Shown here in pieces: positions 1 through 11,010 of a DNA stretch of 64,000 nt. Under the pieces are notes generated by a model. The model had not been told where the DNA came from and searched no databases. It was given only the letters and a program-made list of their open reading frames with translations. Source of the DNA: Stereum hirsutum FP-91666 SS1 (Eukaryota; Basidiomycota; Agaricomycetes; Russulales; Stereaceae); assembly GCF_000264905.1 (NCBI RefSeq), contig NW_006763136.1, forward strand, positions 1,566,852-1,630,851. Direction: 5' to 3'. The translations under genes were made by a program, and so were the position numbers. The stretch's first letter is position 1. The number at the start of each line of letters is the position of its first letter.

Positions 1-545
1 AAAAAAAGAACCGCGGCTGCATATGGTTGCGGAAAAAACCTGCTTGAGGGTTCCTTACCAGTAACTTACCGACCCGGCGCCGGAGGGGGGTGGTAAATTA
101 CTGGTAAGATACCGCATCACGTGCACTAAAATATCATGTGACCGCTCATTTTCCTCTCAAATTCCTCCCAAAAAAAAAACCGAGCGCTGCCGCGCGGCGC
201 GCCACCTCGGATGTGCTCTTTGCACAATGCTACCAGCTGCCACTTTCATGTGGATCCATTGCTATACATATGATTCCCAATGATAGCAGACTGTCTCGAA
301 ATCACTTGTTCAGTCCATAGAGACTGAAAAGATCAAGGAAAGTCGACACAGCAGGCAGGGATCATGGTGTGGCGCTTGAGCCACACCGGCACAAAGACCT
401 GCACGTGACCATGTTGCGGGTAAGAAACTCCAGGGCGTCGGTAGGGGGTCGGTAAGATACTGGTAAAATACCAGTAAAATACCGGTAAATAATCGTTTTG
501 GGAAAAAACCTCGGTTTTTTCCGCAACCATACCGCGGCACCTCGC
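1..545. repeat. Inverted-repeat element at left window edge
   Basis: Two arms face each other. The left arm, near 11-45, reads ccgcgg, a short spacer, then ggttgcggaaaaaacc. The right arm, near 495-537, carries the reverse complement, ggttttttccgcaacc followed by ataccgcgg. Inside each arm lie repeated ttaccagtaa / ttactggtaa / taccggtaaa decamers (about 58-110 and 450-490) and cacgtg hexamers. The layout resembles a small non-autonomous DNA element or a foldback element. I cannot define a target duplication, because the left end touches the window edge. It encodes no recognisable protein; the short reading frames across it are low-complexity. Confidence 0.5.
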
Positions 546-2226
546 GGCACGTGATGAGTAATCGTGACAGCTCGTGACGGTTCGCGTCTTCCGGACCCCT
601 TTCGCTCCTTTGCTCTTTCTTTGGAAACGGCGACTCACACCGACTCTAGAACTGACATCTCATGCATAGCATGCATGTTATGTCTCTCCGTCATCTCTGG
701 TGCTTCTTCCAACGTTGCCTACAGTCATACTGGCCGCAATAAAGGCCGCGACGATCATGAACGGTGGCTTCATCTCATGTGCATGCGGCTGGCACTGTAT
801 ATCGTTCTCAGATGCATCTTACCGATACCATGGGACTACTAGCCTCTCCTCTCGGTCTCAATCTCACTCAAACGACTCTTCTCGGAATCCTGCGAGATTG
901 ATTTTGTGCTGGGCTCTCTTGCATCTTACGCCTCACCACACTCGTCTCGATTCAGCGTGACTGAACCTTGGTTAGCTGCCCACCTTTCAGGCCGTTGTCT
1001 TCTCTGCATCGATCACAAGGAACATGTATTGCGCGCCTTTACAGCTGTTGGACCGTCATGATCACCTTGAAGGATGTCGTGATAGTAGTTATGCCTAGAA
1101 TGACTTTTGTCCGTCTAAACACGGTTCATCGTATAGTCATCTTGTTTGTGTGATACTTAGCCTCTGCCATAGGTGGCGTAGTGGAGGTGATTGCTCCGCT
1201 ATCTATTGAGATAGTTAGCTCACTGCTACCTTCATAATCGAATGTATACCTGTGGCTCCACTAGGGGGAGCTCTGCTGGCCTTCCACCAAAACGTGTTGA
1301 TGACCCGAAGGTCGAAATAGTCAGGCGGGCACCTCGCTGGCAGTGCGCCTTAGACGCGGGTGGAGCGTACGTGCAATTTTGTCATTTTGCACAAATATCA
1401 TTCTCAAGTGTATTTTACTCATTAGCCGGCCTACAAAAGTTCTTTCGAGTTAGAAGCGTGTTGGCCTCGTGTTGTCGCAACGATCTGGAGCATGCCGCAG
1501 CGTCAACTCGAACTGATCTATACTTGTAACTTGTCTCTGTTTCATGCTTCAGCTCACGCATTGCACTCTGAACATCTGCAGACTGTGAGGAGATAAAACC
1601 GCTCGCTCTCATTGGGTTGCGTGGTGACCAATGGCGCTCGGAAGCGCCAACAGAACTCGAGGACAAGGCGTGGCTTGGGATCCGTTCGACGATCTCAAGT
1701 TTTGTTCAATCATTACGCATAGTACGTGATGGTCTAACGCCCTGGATTTGGGGTCTCGTACGAGAGCTTGAACATCCTCAGAAGATCGGACGCAAGAAGA
1801 CATTAACGGCGTGTCTAGACCAAGATTGGACCACTCGTCCGAGGAAGAATGCTCAATGAGGTACGACCATCTCCTCATTCTGCATGCCGTTATGTTCGCG
1901 TTCTCATCTTAGTGCCCCCTTCAGGAGTCCGGCCCTCGACAAAGACCCTCCGAACCGAGGTCTATGGGAGGAGACGGTCTGGACTGTGCGTATCTACTCC
2001 ACACTTTGGTCATTCACCCTCGCTATCGAGACGCAAACTGCAGATGCAGCGCCTTCCAGTCGAGAATACCGGTGTCATAGGGCGCTCTACCTTCCCCATA
2101 CGCATCAAATTCATTTATCGACATCTACAGTTCTCCACCACGCTCCCCACATGATGCAGCGTTCTTTCTTCTTCATCGCCCACAGGAGTTGTTCTAGGCA
2201 TGGATGCGAGCCGAAGCATCAAGACC
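546..2226. other. Intergenic stretch, no supportable gene
   Basis: About 1.7 kb with only short, unrelated reading frames in all six frames. I see no domain motif and no exon chain. The last part (after about 2100) becomes C/T-rich and runs into the promoter of the WH1 gene. Confidence 0.5.
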
Positions 2227-2233
2227 TATATAA
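2227..2233 (+). promoter_or_regulatory. Putative TATA box of the WH1 gene
   Basis: TATATAA lies 111 bases upstream of the ATG at 2344 and is followed by C/T-rich sequence, a common core-promoter layout in fungi. No transcript data support it. Confidence 0.45.
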
Positions 2234-2343
2234 CAGCCCCCTCGTCGTCCACTCATCCTTTCCCGACCAGGTTACTCTCACCTTTCACCCCATCTACGCC
2301 ACTTGCCTGTCCTTCGGTTCCAAAAGTACTACACCGCTACACC

Positions 2344-3420
2344 ATGTCTGCCTACGCCATCCCCACCACTTCGCTCTCATACGAAGACCACGTTCGCCTC
2401 TTCACCGTCCTCCCACCGGCTCTGCATAAAATCATCTGTGCCACACCCGCTCGTATCTACCAGTCCGGTCTCCAATCGTCTGACAAAGACTGGCAATACA
2501 CCGGTCTGAAAGGCATGCTCGTCTTCGGCTGTGACAACCGCTCTCGCCTGTCACCCAGTAATCCTGGATTTTACGACGGCGGGAGTTACTGGTTCAAGCT
2601 CGTCGACTGTCGGAGAGGCAAGCTGGTGTGGCAACACCAACTGCAGGAGATCCTCGAGTATGAGGCCGACAAACCTTTCTTCCACGCATTCACTGTCAAG
2701 GTATGTACTCGTTTGCGAATGACCTCTGTGGAGTGGCGTATGACTAACCAGTCTTGACCTTGTTGTAGACACGGAAATTTGGATTCCGCTTCGACGAAGA
2801 CGACGAAGCTGCTGTCTTCTACAAAGAGGTCCAACGCCGACTTATTGACATTCGTACGTCATTCTCGGTAATTCGCTAGCCGTCCGCCAATACTAATCTC
2901 TTTACGTCGCTCACAGCCCTCCAAATGCCTCTACCTCCTAAGCCTACCAAGGTCTCATCACCTAAGAGCACGCGCCGATCAGCCCTCAGCGGCTCCATGA
3001 TCTCTCCACCCGTCCCCAACTCCTTCCAACACGTGGCACACATGGGCATGGAAGAGGCCGGCAGCCGGACAAAGAGCTGGAACGTTGCCCCAGAGTGGAC
3101 ACACTTGCTAGAGAAGCTCGGAGGGTACGGCATCGACGCGGAGGCCGTCGAGGAGAAAATCGAGTTCGTGCAGGGATTCCTTGCCGGTGTGGAGGCTGTG
3201 AGCAGTTCACCTAAGAATTCGCCAACGAGCACGCCCCTCTCGACTCCTCCGTGCACCAGCGACGAGGAAGATGACTATTTCCACGTACCAAGTATGTCAT
3301 TTGATCTCATTCTCAACCGACCGCCGTACTGACTACATGTCTCGATCTCTAGCATCGAAACCTAAGCGTTACGAATCCCCACGACGCAAGCCGTCTACGC
3401 CACATTACGCACATTATTGA
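2344..3420 (+). CDS. WH1 + CRIB domain protein (WASP-like, no VCA)
   Basis: Four exons (2344-2700, 2769-2853, 2917-3291, 3353-3420) join in frame to 294 residues. Residues about 10-148 form a WH1/EVH1 domain (GSYWFKLVDC, KLVWQHQL, KFGFRFDEDDEA), the part of WASP/Las17 that binds WIP/verprolin proline peptides. Residues 176-191 match the CRIB consensus ISxPx(n)FxHxxHxG exactly (ISPP, SFQHVAHMG). A helical stretch like the rest of the WASP GTPase-binding domain follows (PEWTHLLEKLGGYGID). In WASP this region binds Cdc42/Rac-GTP. The remaining C-terminus is short, acidic then basic, and ends KPSTPHYAHY. There is no long polyproline region and no WH2/central/acidic (VCA) module, so it cannot activate Arp2/3 in the usual way. 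I infer a regulator or competitor of full-length WASP. No continuation exon is visible before the stop. Confidence 0.85.
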
Positions 3421-4203
3421 AGCCATCTCATGTTCTTCTCATTTTTCCCTCCTTTTGCATGGTTCACTTGCTCTCCTCTCCTCTTCTTTCTCCTCGCATC
3501 GCATCACATTACTGTACCATCATTCACAAACGGGTCTTCAGGTCGACTCTCGGTGGCTCATCATCGCGCGGACGCTCTCTTTTTATGCGCTCTCTTTCTC
3601 CATGTCTCTTCTCTGTTTCTTCTGGGCCCGGTCTTGTCGGACACTTCCTACCTTCTCCCTACTCAGTACTCAGCTTGTGGAATATCGACCGCCGTCCTCT
3701 CAGTTTTCCTTCTCTCTAGCTCTCATATACGCACCTCACGCCTCGCATTCCCGGCTCCCCATCGCATCGGCATTTGTTGTACAGTACAATGTTTTAACGC
3801 TTATTGTATTTGTATCATATCACGCTTTGAAAAGTACTTTTGCTACCATGCAATATATGTACCATGTTCAGTCCTACGTGCGTGAGCGTGAATGGCGGGC
3901 AGCCCAAAAATTTGGCTACAGTGGTGCGCGAGACATGCGCGGGGAAGGAGCTGAAGGGACGTCATAAACGTCATCGATGGGCGTGGTGGTCTGCGTTGGA
4001 GTGGCCGGAAAACGTTTGAAAGATCCCCAATGCTTGGAGTGAGAGTGGTGTGATGACTTATTTGGTTGGCCATGGTAATGTAGAAGTCAGTCTCGTTGAA
4101 CGAATACTTTCAAAATAAATATAAATCTATAGCCGTCTCCGTCGACATACGCTCCTCCTGTTTCTGCTGACCTCCTCGTCCGTCACAGTCGCACTTCTAC
4201 ACT
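3421..4203. other. Convergent 3' flanks of the WH1 and NADH dehydrogenase genes
   Basis: C/T-rich sequence follows the WH1 stop and then AT-rich sequence (aaataaatataaatc near 4113). I see no coding exon, and it is probably the two 3' UTRs. Confidence 0.5.
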
Positions 4204-7161
4204 TCAGAACCTCGTCAGATCGCGTCCGAATATCCCTGAGTGCGAAAAGGAAGGTCAGCGTCTATCGGCCACACCCATGGAACCAGTTCAACTACGTGAA
4301 CCACTCACAGTTCAAGAACCTTCCATTCCAATCACCATGACCAGGCCCAAATGCGAGTTCATCCACAACACATCACATCACACAGCAAACCAGAACAAAG
4401 TCAGGCGCAGTCAGTCAAGTGCCCCATTTCTCACGAGCATACCATGCGCTCCGGGTTCCAAGGAGGTTGAACATAGATACTGCACTCACCAATAGATCGG
4501 GATCAGTATCCTATACACAGGCGCAATAGTACCGTATCAGCAGGAGCCACCACAGACGAGATAGGATGGATAGTCGATATGAAATGGAAGATGAAGCTCG
4601 AGGACGAATCGATGAAGTATGGAGTATGGAATGACGCACTTGTTTCGAAGACTGACGGTCATGGTGAAGTATGCTGAGCGCCACAATAGCCAAGCGATTC
4701 TGCCCGTCTCCTTGGTCTGTGGCCCGCTCTCTGCGTGGCTACGATCGTAGATAGCTTTCCTGTGGAAATACGGACGGGGAAAACGGAGTTATTTTGAACG
4801 TCCATAGATGAGGCTCAGAAGGATTGGAAAGAAACGAACCAGTCGCCCAAGTACGCCAAGGTGCCCTTATTGTGGAACTCGAAAGGCGTGATGTGCTCCT
4901 TGTCTTTAACGATAGTGTTGAGCTTCTTGTGGAGGTACATGGCCTTCTGGTTCGCCACTATTCACAATGGCAAATTAGGAAAACGGCCAGGACATATCGA
5001 AGGGAAGAGCATACCCTGTGCAGTAGCAGGTAGCGCGACTCCTTCTATCATTGCTGCATCTCCAATGCCCCAGACATCGGGGTCAGGCGTTCCGTCCGCA
5101 CGAAGAATATTCAGGTTATCGTCGGTGAATAAGCTGATTGGGTGTTAGGTCGACTGGTGTACCTCGAGATGTGGATGAACTGACCTTCCAGTCTTTGGGT
5201 GCTTTTTGTATTCCTCCGGACTGATTGTCTCGATGAGAGGGTTCGGAGCAAGTCCAGTCGACCAGACAAGGAGACCGAATGGGACTAGACACAAGCTTGT
5301 GAGCCTTCACCAGTAAATCGACCGTATATGGCATGCATACCTTCTCCCTTCTCCTTGATGAACATTCTTCCCTACGACCAGCATGAGTCGTCTCAGCCGG
5401 TGAAACCAAAGGCGAGAGACTTCGGTGATACTCAGTACTTACAGACTCGACACGTTCCACATGATGGCTTGTCATGAGCGTGATACCATCTCTTTTGAAC
5501 TTCTTCTCCGCGTATCTAAATGTGGTGATTGTCAACGAGTGACCCAAATAATCCGTATGCGCAGACTTACTCGGCCAATCCACTGTCGAAACTACCAAGG
5601 ATATTAGGGGCTACGTCATAGAGCGAAATCTTCGCAAATCGAGCGAGGTTTGGATAGTGCTTCGCGATATCCGTGTGCAATAAGTCATGCAGTTCGGCAG
5701 CGAATTCAACACCTGTCGGACCACCACCTGATACGTCCGTAGAGGTGAGTGAATAAGCAAAGAAAACAGGACACAGGCTATGCAACGCACCGACGATGGC
5801 GAAATGTAGCAAATTCCTGCGCTGGACATCGGTGAGAATGGGTTGGTTTGCTTGTTCGAAACCTGAAGAGTGCCTCGAATGAGCATCAACCGGTAGTGAG
5901 TATAAAGCCAATATGCAAACATTCGAGGATTCTGGTTCGAATCATTCTCGCATCTTTAACGTCTTTGAGGAAGTGTGCGTGCTCCTTCACACCGGGGATG
6001 CCGAACGCTGTTACGGGTTTCAAGATGAGCCATATGTTTAAGCAGAACAATGGGTATACGAACTTTGACTATAGCATCCTACTGCAATGACCAATCTCTG
6101 ACCGATGAAGCAGGATGGTGAATATCTTGCTCAAGCAGATAGATTGAACCATGTCCTCACATCGTATTTGATGTCGAACGGTGTTCCGGTGCCGGGGTAA
6201 GTTGTGAGGGTAGGATCTGCTTTCGGAGCTGACTTGTGCTCGAAGGCAAGCGGAGGCGTGGCGGGCATCTATAGATGACTACAGGGTCAAAAGGGGCAAG
6301 CTGCAGGGACCGAGAACGCACGTACGCATTGAACGGTCTTCCGTTTGAAGTCCACCTTGTCGCACCATGCTTCATATATCCTCTGCAATTTTGGCCAGAA
6401 GATATACGAAGTCAAGTAGGGAAATATGGGCTACGATGTTTAGTGCTTACCGCAGATGGCGAGTATCGTCGGACCTGTAACTAATTATGAGAGACCATGT
6501 AACTATTTCAAGGAGTTCTTACAGGTTCAATGGCACATCGGAACTCCAAGGTCCCTACCGAACAACTCGCTGGAAGAACGTAAATCCACACAATGAGTAC
6601 ACTTTCACCTGGCTCTTCGCGGGGAATCATACCGAGGAGCGGCGTGAAGTTGAAGTAGTTAGTCGGAGAGATCAGGGTGACATCTAAATGTTATTCAGGA
6701 ATAAGCATGCTAAGTCAAGTAAGATAGAGAAACATCGTAGTCCCATTCACTGGGTCGGCCAGATGCGCCACAACGCCACAACAGTGATCTGGAGGACTTC
6801 TATGGCTCAAATTTGATCTCAACATCGATCGTCAGGAAGTCGGATGAGCCGATGACGATGGCTTTCAGGAGCCTAAAAGCCTAAATTTGCCTAAACGCTT
6901 TTTGGAGGAGGGTCGAGCACGGTCGAGCATGCAGGCAATGCCGAGGCAACGCGCAAAGGTCTCGGACACAAACATGCAAAGACGAAATGACTCACTCCAT
7001 CGTTTCTTGTCGACCTTGCGCAAGACTTCGTATCCGCCCCACCCGGACCCAAGAATCACAAGGTTTTGCTTGTTCCTAGCGACAGATGCGCTAAAGTTCC
7101 GAGTCAAAGGTCGAGACACATCCTTGAAGGTCGTGAGACCAAGCGTGTGCCGACGAAGCAT
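4204..7161 (-). CDS. Alternative (type II) NADH:ubiquinone oxidoreductase, mitochondrial
   Basis: About 19 exons join to about 476 residues. It oxidises NADH and reduces ubiquinone without pumping protons, on a mitochondrial inner-membrane face. The N-terminus (MLRRHTLGLTTF, several Arg, no acids before residue 14) looks like a presequence. The first dinucleotide site is NLVILGSGWGGYEVL (residues 33-47), followed by SPTNYFNFTPLL. The second is IVGGGPTGVEFAAEL (about 213). The active-site region reads VWGIGDAAMIEGVALPATAQVANQKAMYL. The C-terminal membrane-anchoring part is TGRIAWLLWRSAYF and WFLNWIFGRDLTRF, the usual end of this family. No EF-hand insert is present. Exon 1 is 6996-7161. The penultimate exon is only 11 nt (4309-4319) and restores the WFLNW joint. 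Matrix-facing (Ndi1) versus external (Nde1) orientation cannot be read from the sequence. Confidence 0.92.
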
Positions 7162-7958
7162 TGAGTGACGAGGCTGGTGCTTGTGAGACGAGCAGGTCTA
7201 GCCGACGTTCAAAAGGACGAGACTCGAATGGTCGAAAATCGGAGAGCAAGAATTCAAAGAGATTTCCGAGAGGTCAGCGGAGGTTCTCGGAAGAGTCAGC
7301 GTGCGGGGTCGCTCGGGAGTGATTGCGATGGCTGTCTGTGTCGTGCCACAAGTTCAGCTGAAACTGAATAGTTTCAAGTCTCCATTGAGCGGTGTACGAA
7401 ACATGCAAGAAACACGTTGAGACGTCCCGAAACGCGTCTTAATATTGTGCGCAAGCCTTGTCGTCATACAATGCTCAGTGACGGAGACTGCTGGAGACTG
7501 ACGGAGAAGGTTCATTTTGGATTCCCGAGCCCGAGAAGTGAGAGTACGGCTTCGGCTGGCTTCGGGCACTGCCGTCCACTACCAGGTCGCGGAGTTCGGA
7601 ATCCGGCAGGGTCAGGGAGGCTCAGCAAAGTTTCTCCCGACGTTCGACAAGTTTGCGCTCTTACAGTACTGGCCACCTTTACTTCAGTCATGTCTTCCGA
7701 TACTAGGTCACTCACCCGAGGTCTCAATATTATTCTTTTTGTGCTTCAGTGCTAGCTTCTCACGTGCTTCGTAGTGATTCGGATTGCTTGGGAGTTCAAG
7801 GGATTTCATAGCGTCTGCTTGCCAGATCCCGTCGATTCCGAACATGCCACTCTCATGTGTCCAAGACTCGGTCCTGGAGGAAGTCGAGACAAAGTCTATG
7901 CGCCCGACTAGCAGTGGTGCAACACACGGACGCGATGGCTTGTACATCTACAGGCGGC
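7162..7958. other. Upstream region between NADH dehydrogenase and MITE
   Basis: About 800 bases holding the promoter of the minus-strand dehydrogenase gene. Reading frames here are short and show no family resemblance. I see no gene. Confidence 0.4.
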
Positions 7959-7966
7959 CACTGGAG

Positions 7967-8576
7967 TAGGGCTCCGACAAAAAGTCCACGGCGGATGGTA
8001 CCCCGTGTTATTAACTCGGTGGCCCCCGAGGGACTTTCTTACAGGTGTTAAAAACAGTTAAAAACACATTATTTAAATCGAATTAAATATTATTTTCACC
8101 CCCAGGAGCTGCCAGTTTCGACTGGCCTGGAGGGCTTTCAGAGCACTAAGAGTTCTTTTGATCGCCCTTGATCACTATTTGAACTCTTGGAGCAGGCTCT
8201 ACAGCACATACGCTCATGGTATGTGCGGTCGTTGGCGAAAACACCCACCGTACTTAAACTTGGACGTGGACGAGACTCAGCTGTGGTGAGCGAGTCGGAC
8301 TGTGGAGTCGACATCGTGGGAATCGGTTCGTATAAAGGTGTGTCTAGGTCGGGTTAGGGGCTCGAGAGGATGGAATACGATGTCAGGGGTGATCAGGAAC
8401 TCGAAAGCGTCTTGCCTGAACGCGTATCTACTCCTCCGGACGTCTAGATTTCTTACACTTTCTTACAGCTCTATAAACCAGCGTGTCGGAAGGGCTGTTA
8501 ATAACAAGTTATAAACAGTTATTAACAGCACTTTTTTACAGCTGTTATTAACAACCGACTTTTTGTCGGAGCCCTA
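7967..8576. mobile_element. hAT-like MITE, 610 bp, perfect TIRs and 8-bp TSD
   Basis: The two ends are perfect 20-bp terminal inverted repeats: tagggctccgacaaaaagtc at 7967-7986 and its reverse complement at 8557-8576. The 8-bp sequence cactggag flanks the element on both sides (7959-7966 and 8577-8584). An 8-bp target duplication plus TIRs opening with TAGGG is the hallmark of the hAT superfamily. The interior is AT-rich with repeated gttaaaaac / gttattaac motifs near both ends and codes for no transposase, so it is non-autonomous. The identical duplications and TIRs suggest a fairly recent insertion. Confidence 0.92.
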
Positions 8577-8584
8577 CACTGGAG

Positions 8585-9156
8585 GCTGCTAAAAGATAAG
8601 TAACCACGGCACGCATGGAACGCTGAAGCCCGAGTTTTTACTAGCAAGAAAAGCACGAAGAAAGTGCGGAGCGCTCCATTCCGAAAGAAGGTATAAGTTT
8701 CAAGCCTCTATCTAAGTCTTACCATGCCGGCCGTCCTCGAGTCACGGATTCACACTGAGGCTGGAGGCCTGATCATACGTACGAACTCTACTAGTTCGGT
8801 ACTGTTCCGAAGGTGGGTCAGTGGTAGTCTCTGTGTATCTCAGCAGTCCATATCTGACAATCCTTCCTCCTCAGGACTTCTCAATAATGATTCCACATCT
8901 GACCATCCAACGCCGCCACTACTGCCACCCGTCTTTCCATTCTCGGGACCAACATACACTCGTTAGCTCCGTTATAATGGCATGTTGTAGCTGGGAGTAA
9001 TGTGGGTCCGCACTGCCGAGTCTCCGTTTATACACCTCCAGAGGCTTCGTCATCGTGTCTAACGCCCGACGCTAACGACCGCCGAGATCGTTATGATTCA
9101 GCAAGTTTTCTGACTCCTCCGACCTTGTCCGTCATTGACATGTAAACAAAACAAAA
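8585..9156. other. Upstream region of the opsin-related gene
   Basis: About 570 bases. One 80-codon reading frame (8724-8966) is Ser/Pro-rich without family resemblance and I do not call it. The rest is promoter sequence of the gene at 9275. Confidence 0.4.
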
Positions 9157-9169
9157 GAAGTTTCCCGAA
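9157..9169 (+). promoter_or_regulatory. Heat-shock element (three perfect nGAAn units)
   Basis: aGAAgtTTCccGAAc is a perfect alternating nGAAnnTTCnnGAAn array, the consensus site for trimeric HSF1. It lies 15 bases upstream of the TATA box and about 105 bases upstream of the ATG at 9275. An AGGGG stress-response-like motif follows at 9189-9193. The downstream gene is related to yeast Hsp30, which fits. Confidence 0.75.
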
Positions 9170-9183
9170 CATCATCTGCTCAT

Positions 9184-9189
9184 TATAAA
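9184..9189 (+). promoter_or_regulatory. TATA box of the opsin-related gene
   Basis: TATAAA lies 86 bases upstream of the ATG and directly downstream of the heat-shock element. A ct(n) pyrimidine run follows, as in strongly expressed fungal promoters. Confidence 0.6.
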
Positions 9190-9274
9190 GGGGATCCTCT
9201 CTCTCTCTCATGCCCTACCACCCACACTTGCCCGAGCGATTTCTCAAATCCAAACTCTCTCCCTGTTCTCAAAA

Positions 9275-10334
9275 ATGTTGTTCGAAGTTCGGGCCAATCA
9301 TGCGCTAGACAGTAACCCTCCGGACGCTGATCTTCACATCACCACGCATGGGTCAGACTGGTTGTGGGCTGTATTCTCGGTCATGCTGCTGGCTGATCTC
9401 CTTGTCCTATTTTCTTCCCTCCGGGTGCGTATATCCTTGAGATTGGCCTACAAGAGCTCGATTACTCATGGCTCGATAAACAGAGGCCAAAGGCGTTCAT
9501 ACTCCACCAACTCGCCATTATAATTCTCACGACTTCCTCAATCGCATATTTCAGGTTAGTTGTGAATGCTCGTCAGACTTATCGAAATCTAAGCTCCTTC
9601 GCACAGCATGGCAAGCGATCTCGGCCACACCCCCATCACGGTCGAGTTCAATAGGTCGCACGAAGGTCCTCTCACGCGTGACATATGGGTACGTCTATAC
9701 ATATTGACCAACGGCAAATGTATATCTAACTGCCGGTTTGTGCCATGTTTAGTATGTGCGCTACATCCAATGGTTTATCAACGCCCCCCTCCTCCTGCTC
9801 TCCGTCTTCCTCGGCACCGGCTTCCCCCTCGGCGCTACCGTCTCGACCTTCTTCCTCGCAGACGCTGCCGTCGTCGTCGGACTCGTTGGCGCTCTCGTAC
9901 ATTCCACCTACAAGTGGGGTTACTACGTCTTCGCAGTCTTCTCCCTCTTCTATGTATTGTCAGTACTCTTCCCTCAACCCTACTTTTCGATACGTGTAAG
10001 CATACTGATGCCTGGCTGTATTAAACTTTGTAGTGCCCATCTCATCTTCCACACCGGTCGTAACGAGTTCCCTTCTCCAACTGGTCGCACTCACGGCGCC
10101 TTCCTCGGCACCGCTCTCCTGCTGTCCTTCATCTGGACGATTTACCTCATCATCTGGCCCTTCACCGATGGTGGCAACGTGATTAGCCCAACTGGCGAGG
10201 TTGTTTGGTACGGAATCGTAGACCTGCTTGCCGGTCCTGTATTCTTGGCCTTCTTTTTATGGACGCATCGGGATGTCGAGTTGGGATACGCGGCGGAGAA
10301 CGGCGCTGTTGTGAATAGGGACGTCAAGGCGTAG
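9275..10334 (+). CDS. Opsin-related seven-helix membrane protein (Hsp30/Mrh1 type), lacks retinal lysine
   Basis: Five exons (9275-9424, 9484-9554, 9607-9688, 9753-9958, 10034-10334) give 269 residues with seven hydrophobic helices. Opsin landmarks are clear: THGSDWLWAVFSVML (helix 1), LTTSSIAYFSMAS (helix 2), YVRYIQWFINAPLLLL (helix 3), GRNEFPSPTGRTHG (loop) and IVDLLAGPVFLAFFLW (helix 7). Compared with bacteriorhodopsin, the Schiff-base Lys216 position is Gly237, Asp85 is Gln107 and Asp96 is Ser. It therefore should not bind retinal or pump protons. Such opsin-related proteins include yeast Hsp30, Yro2 and Mrh1, plasma-membrane proteins induced by heat, acid or ethanol. The upstream heat-shock element supports a stress role here. 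The exact biochemical function of the family is unsettled. Confidence 0.9.
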
Positions 10335-11010
10335 GATGGTATCGGTGGGAAGTATTGGCCAGCTGAGCGCTACGGTCAAATTTCCTCCTCTCTCCTAATT
10401 CATCCCGCTCCGCTCATCCCAAATGCTTGATTGGTTAGCCATTCGGGTTCTCTTTTTGTTATCCGTTCCTCTGCCGATGCACTGTATATTATTTGTTTAG
10501 CCTAGATTTTTTCTCTCTTCTCTTGCTAATATGCGTCGCTTCAACGCAGTACACCCCCTTCACTTATATATATGATGTTGTAATTTTGTACGGTTTGCCT
10601 TTCCTCTTCTTGGTTTTGTTGTACCACCTTCAACTAGAACATACCTGTACTTTTCTTCCTTTCACGACTTATCTACGAAATTTAATGATTGCTTCTATCA
10701 TGCCCTCACTCCAGCTTTGGCGTGTTCTCGGAATTGATAGCATGAGGCTGTGCCCAATGAACGCAAATTGAGGATATGTCAAGATGAAAAAGGACAATAG
10801 ATTGAGAGTCAAGACTGAAGAGGTGTGGCGCGCTCAAGGTGCCACAGAAGCTATGCTCAGCCACGTGGACGCCACGCTTTGCAGCCCAAGCGACGTCTCC
10901 ACCGCACGGCTTGTCTTGCTCCTTCAACCTCGAACTTGGGCTGCCTCACTGCTTTAACTCTTCAACTTTCATCACTAAGCTATCTTGAAACACGTATTCA
11001 TCTACTTGTC
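10335..11010. other. 3' flank of the opsin-related gene and promoter of SYF2
   Basis: T-rich 3' flank with tatatata near 10566, then the SYF2 upstream region. No coding exon recognised. Confidence 0.45.

Noticed and set aside
5926..5945. ggttcgaatcattc, similar to a tRNA B box
   Set aside because: Lies within an NADH dehydrogenase exon (RMIRTRILE) and no cloverleaf can be formed.
8724..8966. 80-codon + strand frame (MPAVLESRIH...)
   Set aside because: No family resemblance. The start context and position fit promoter DNA of the opsin-related gene.
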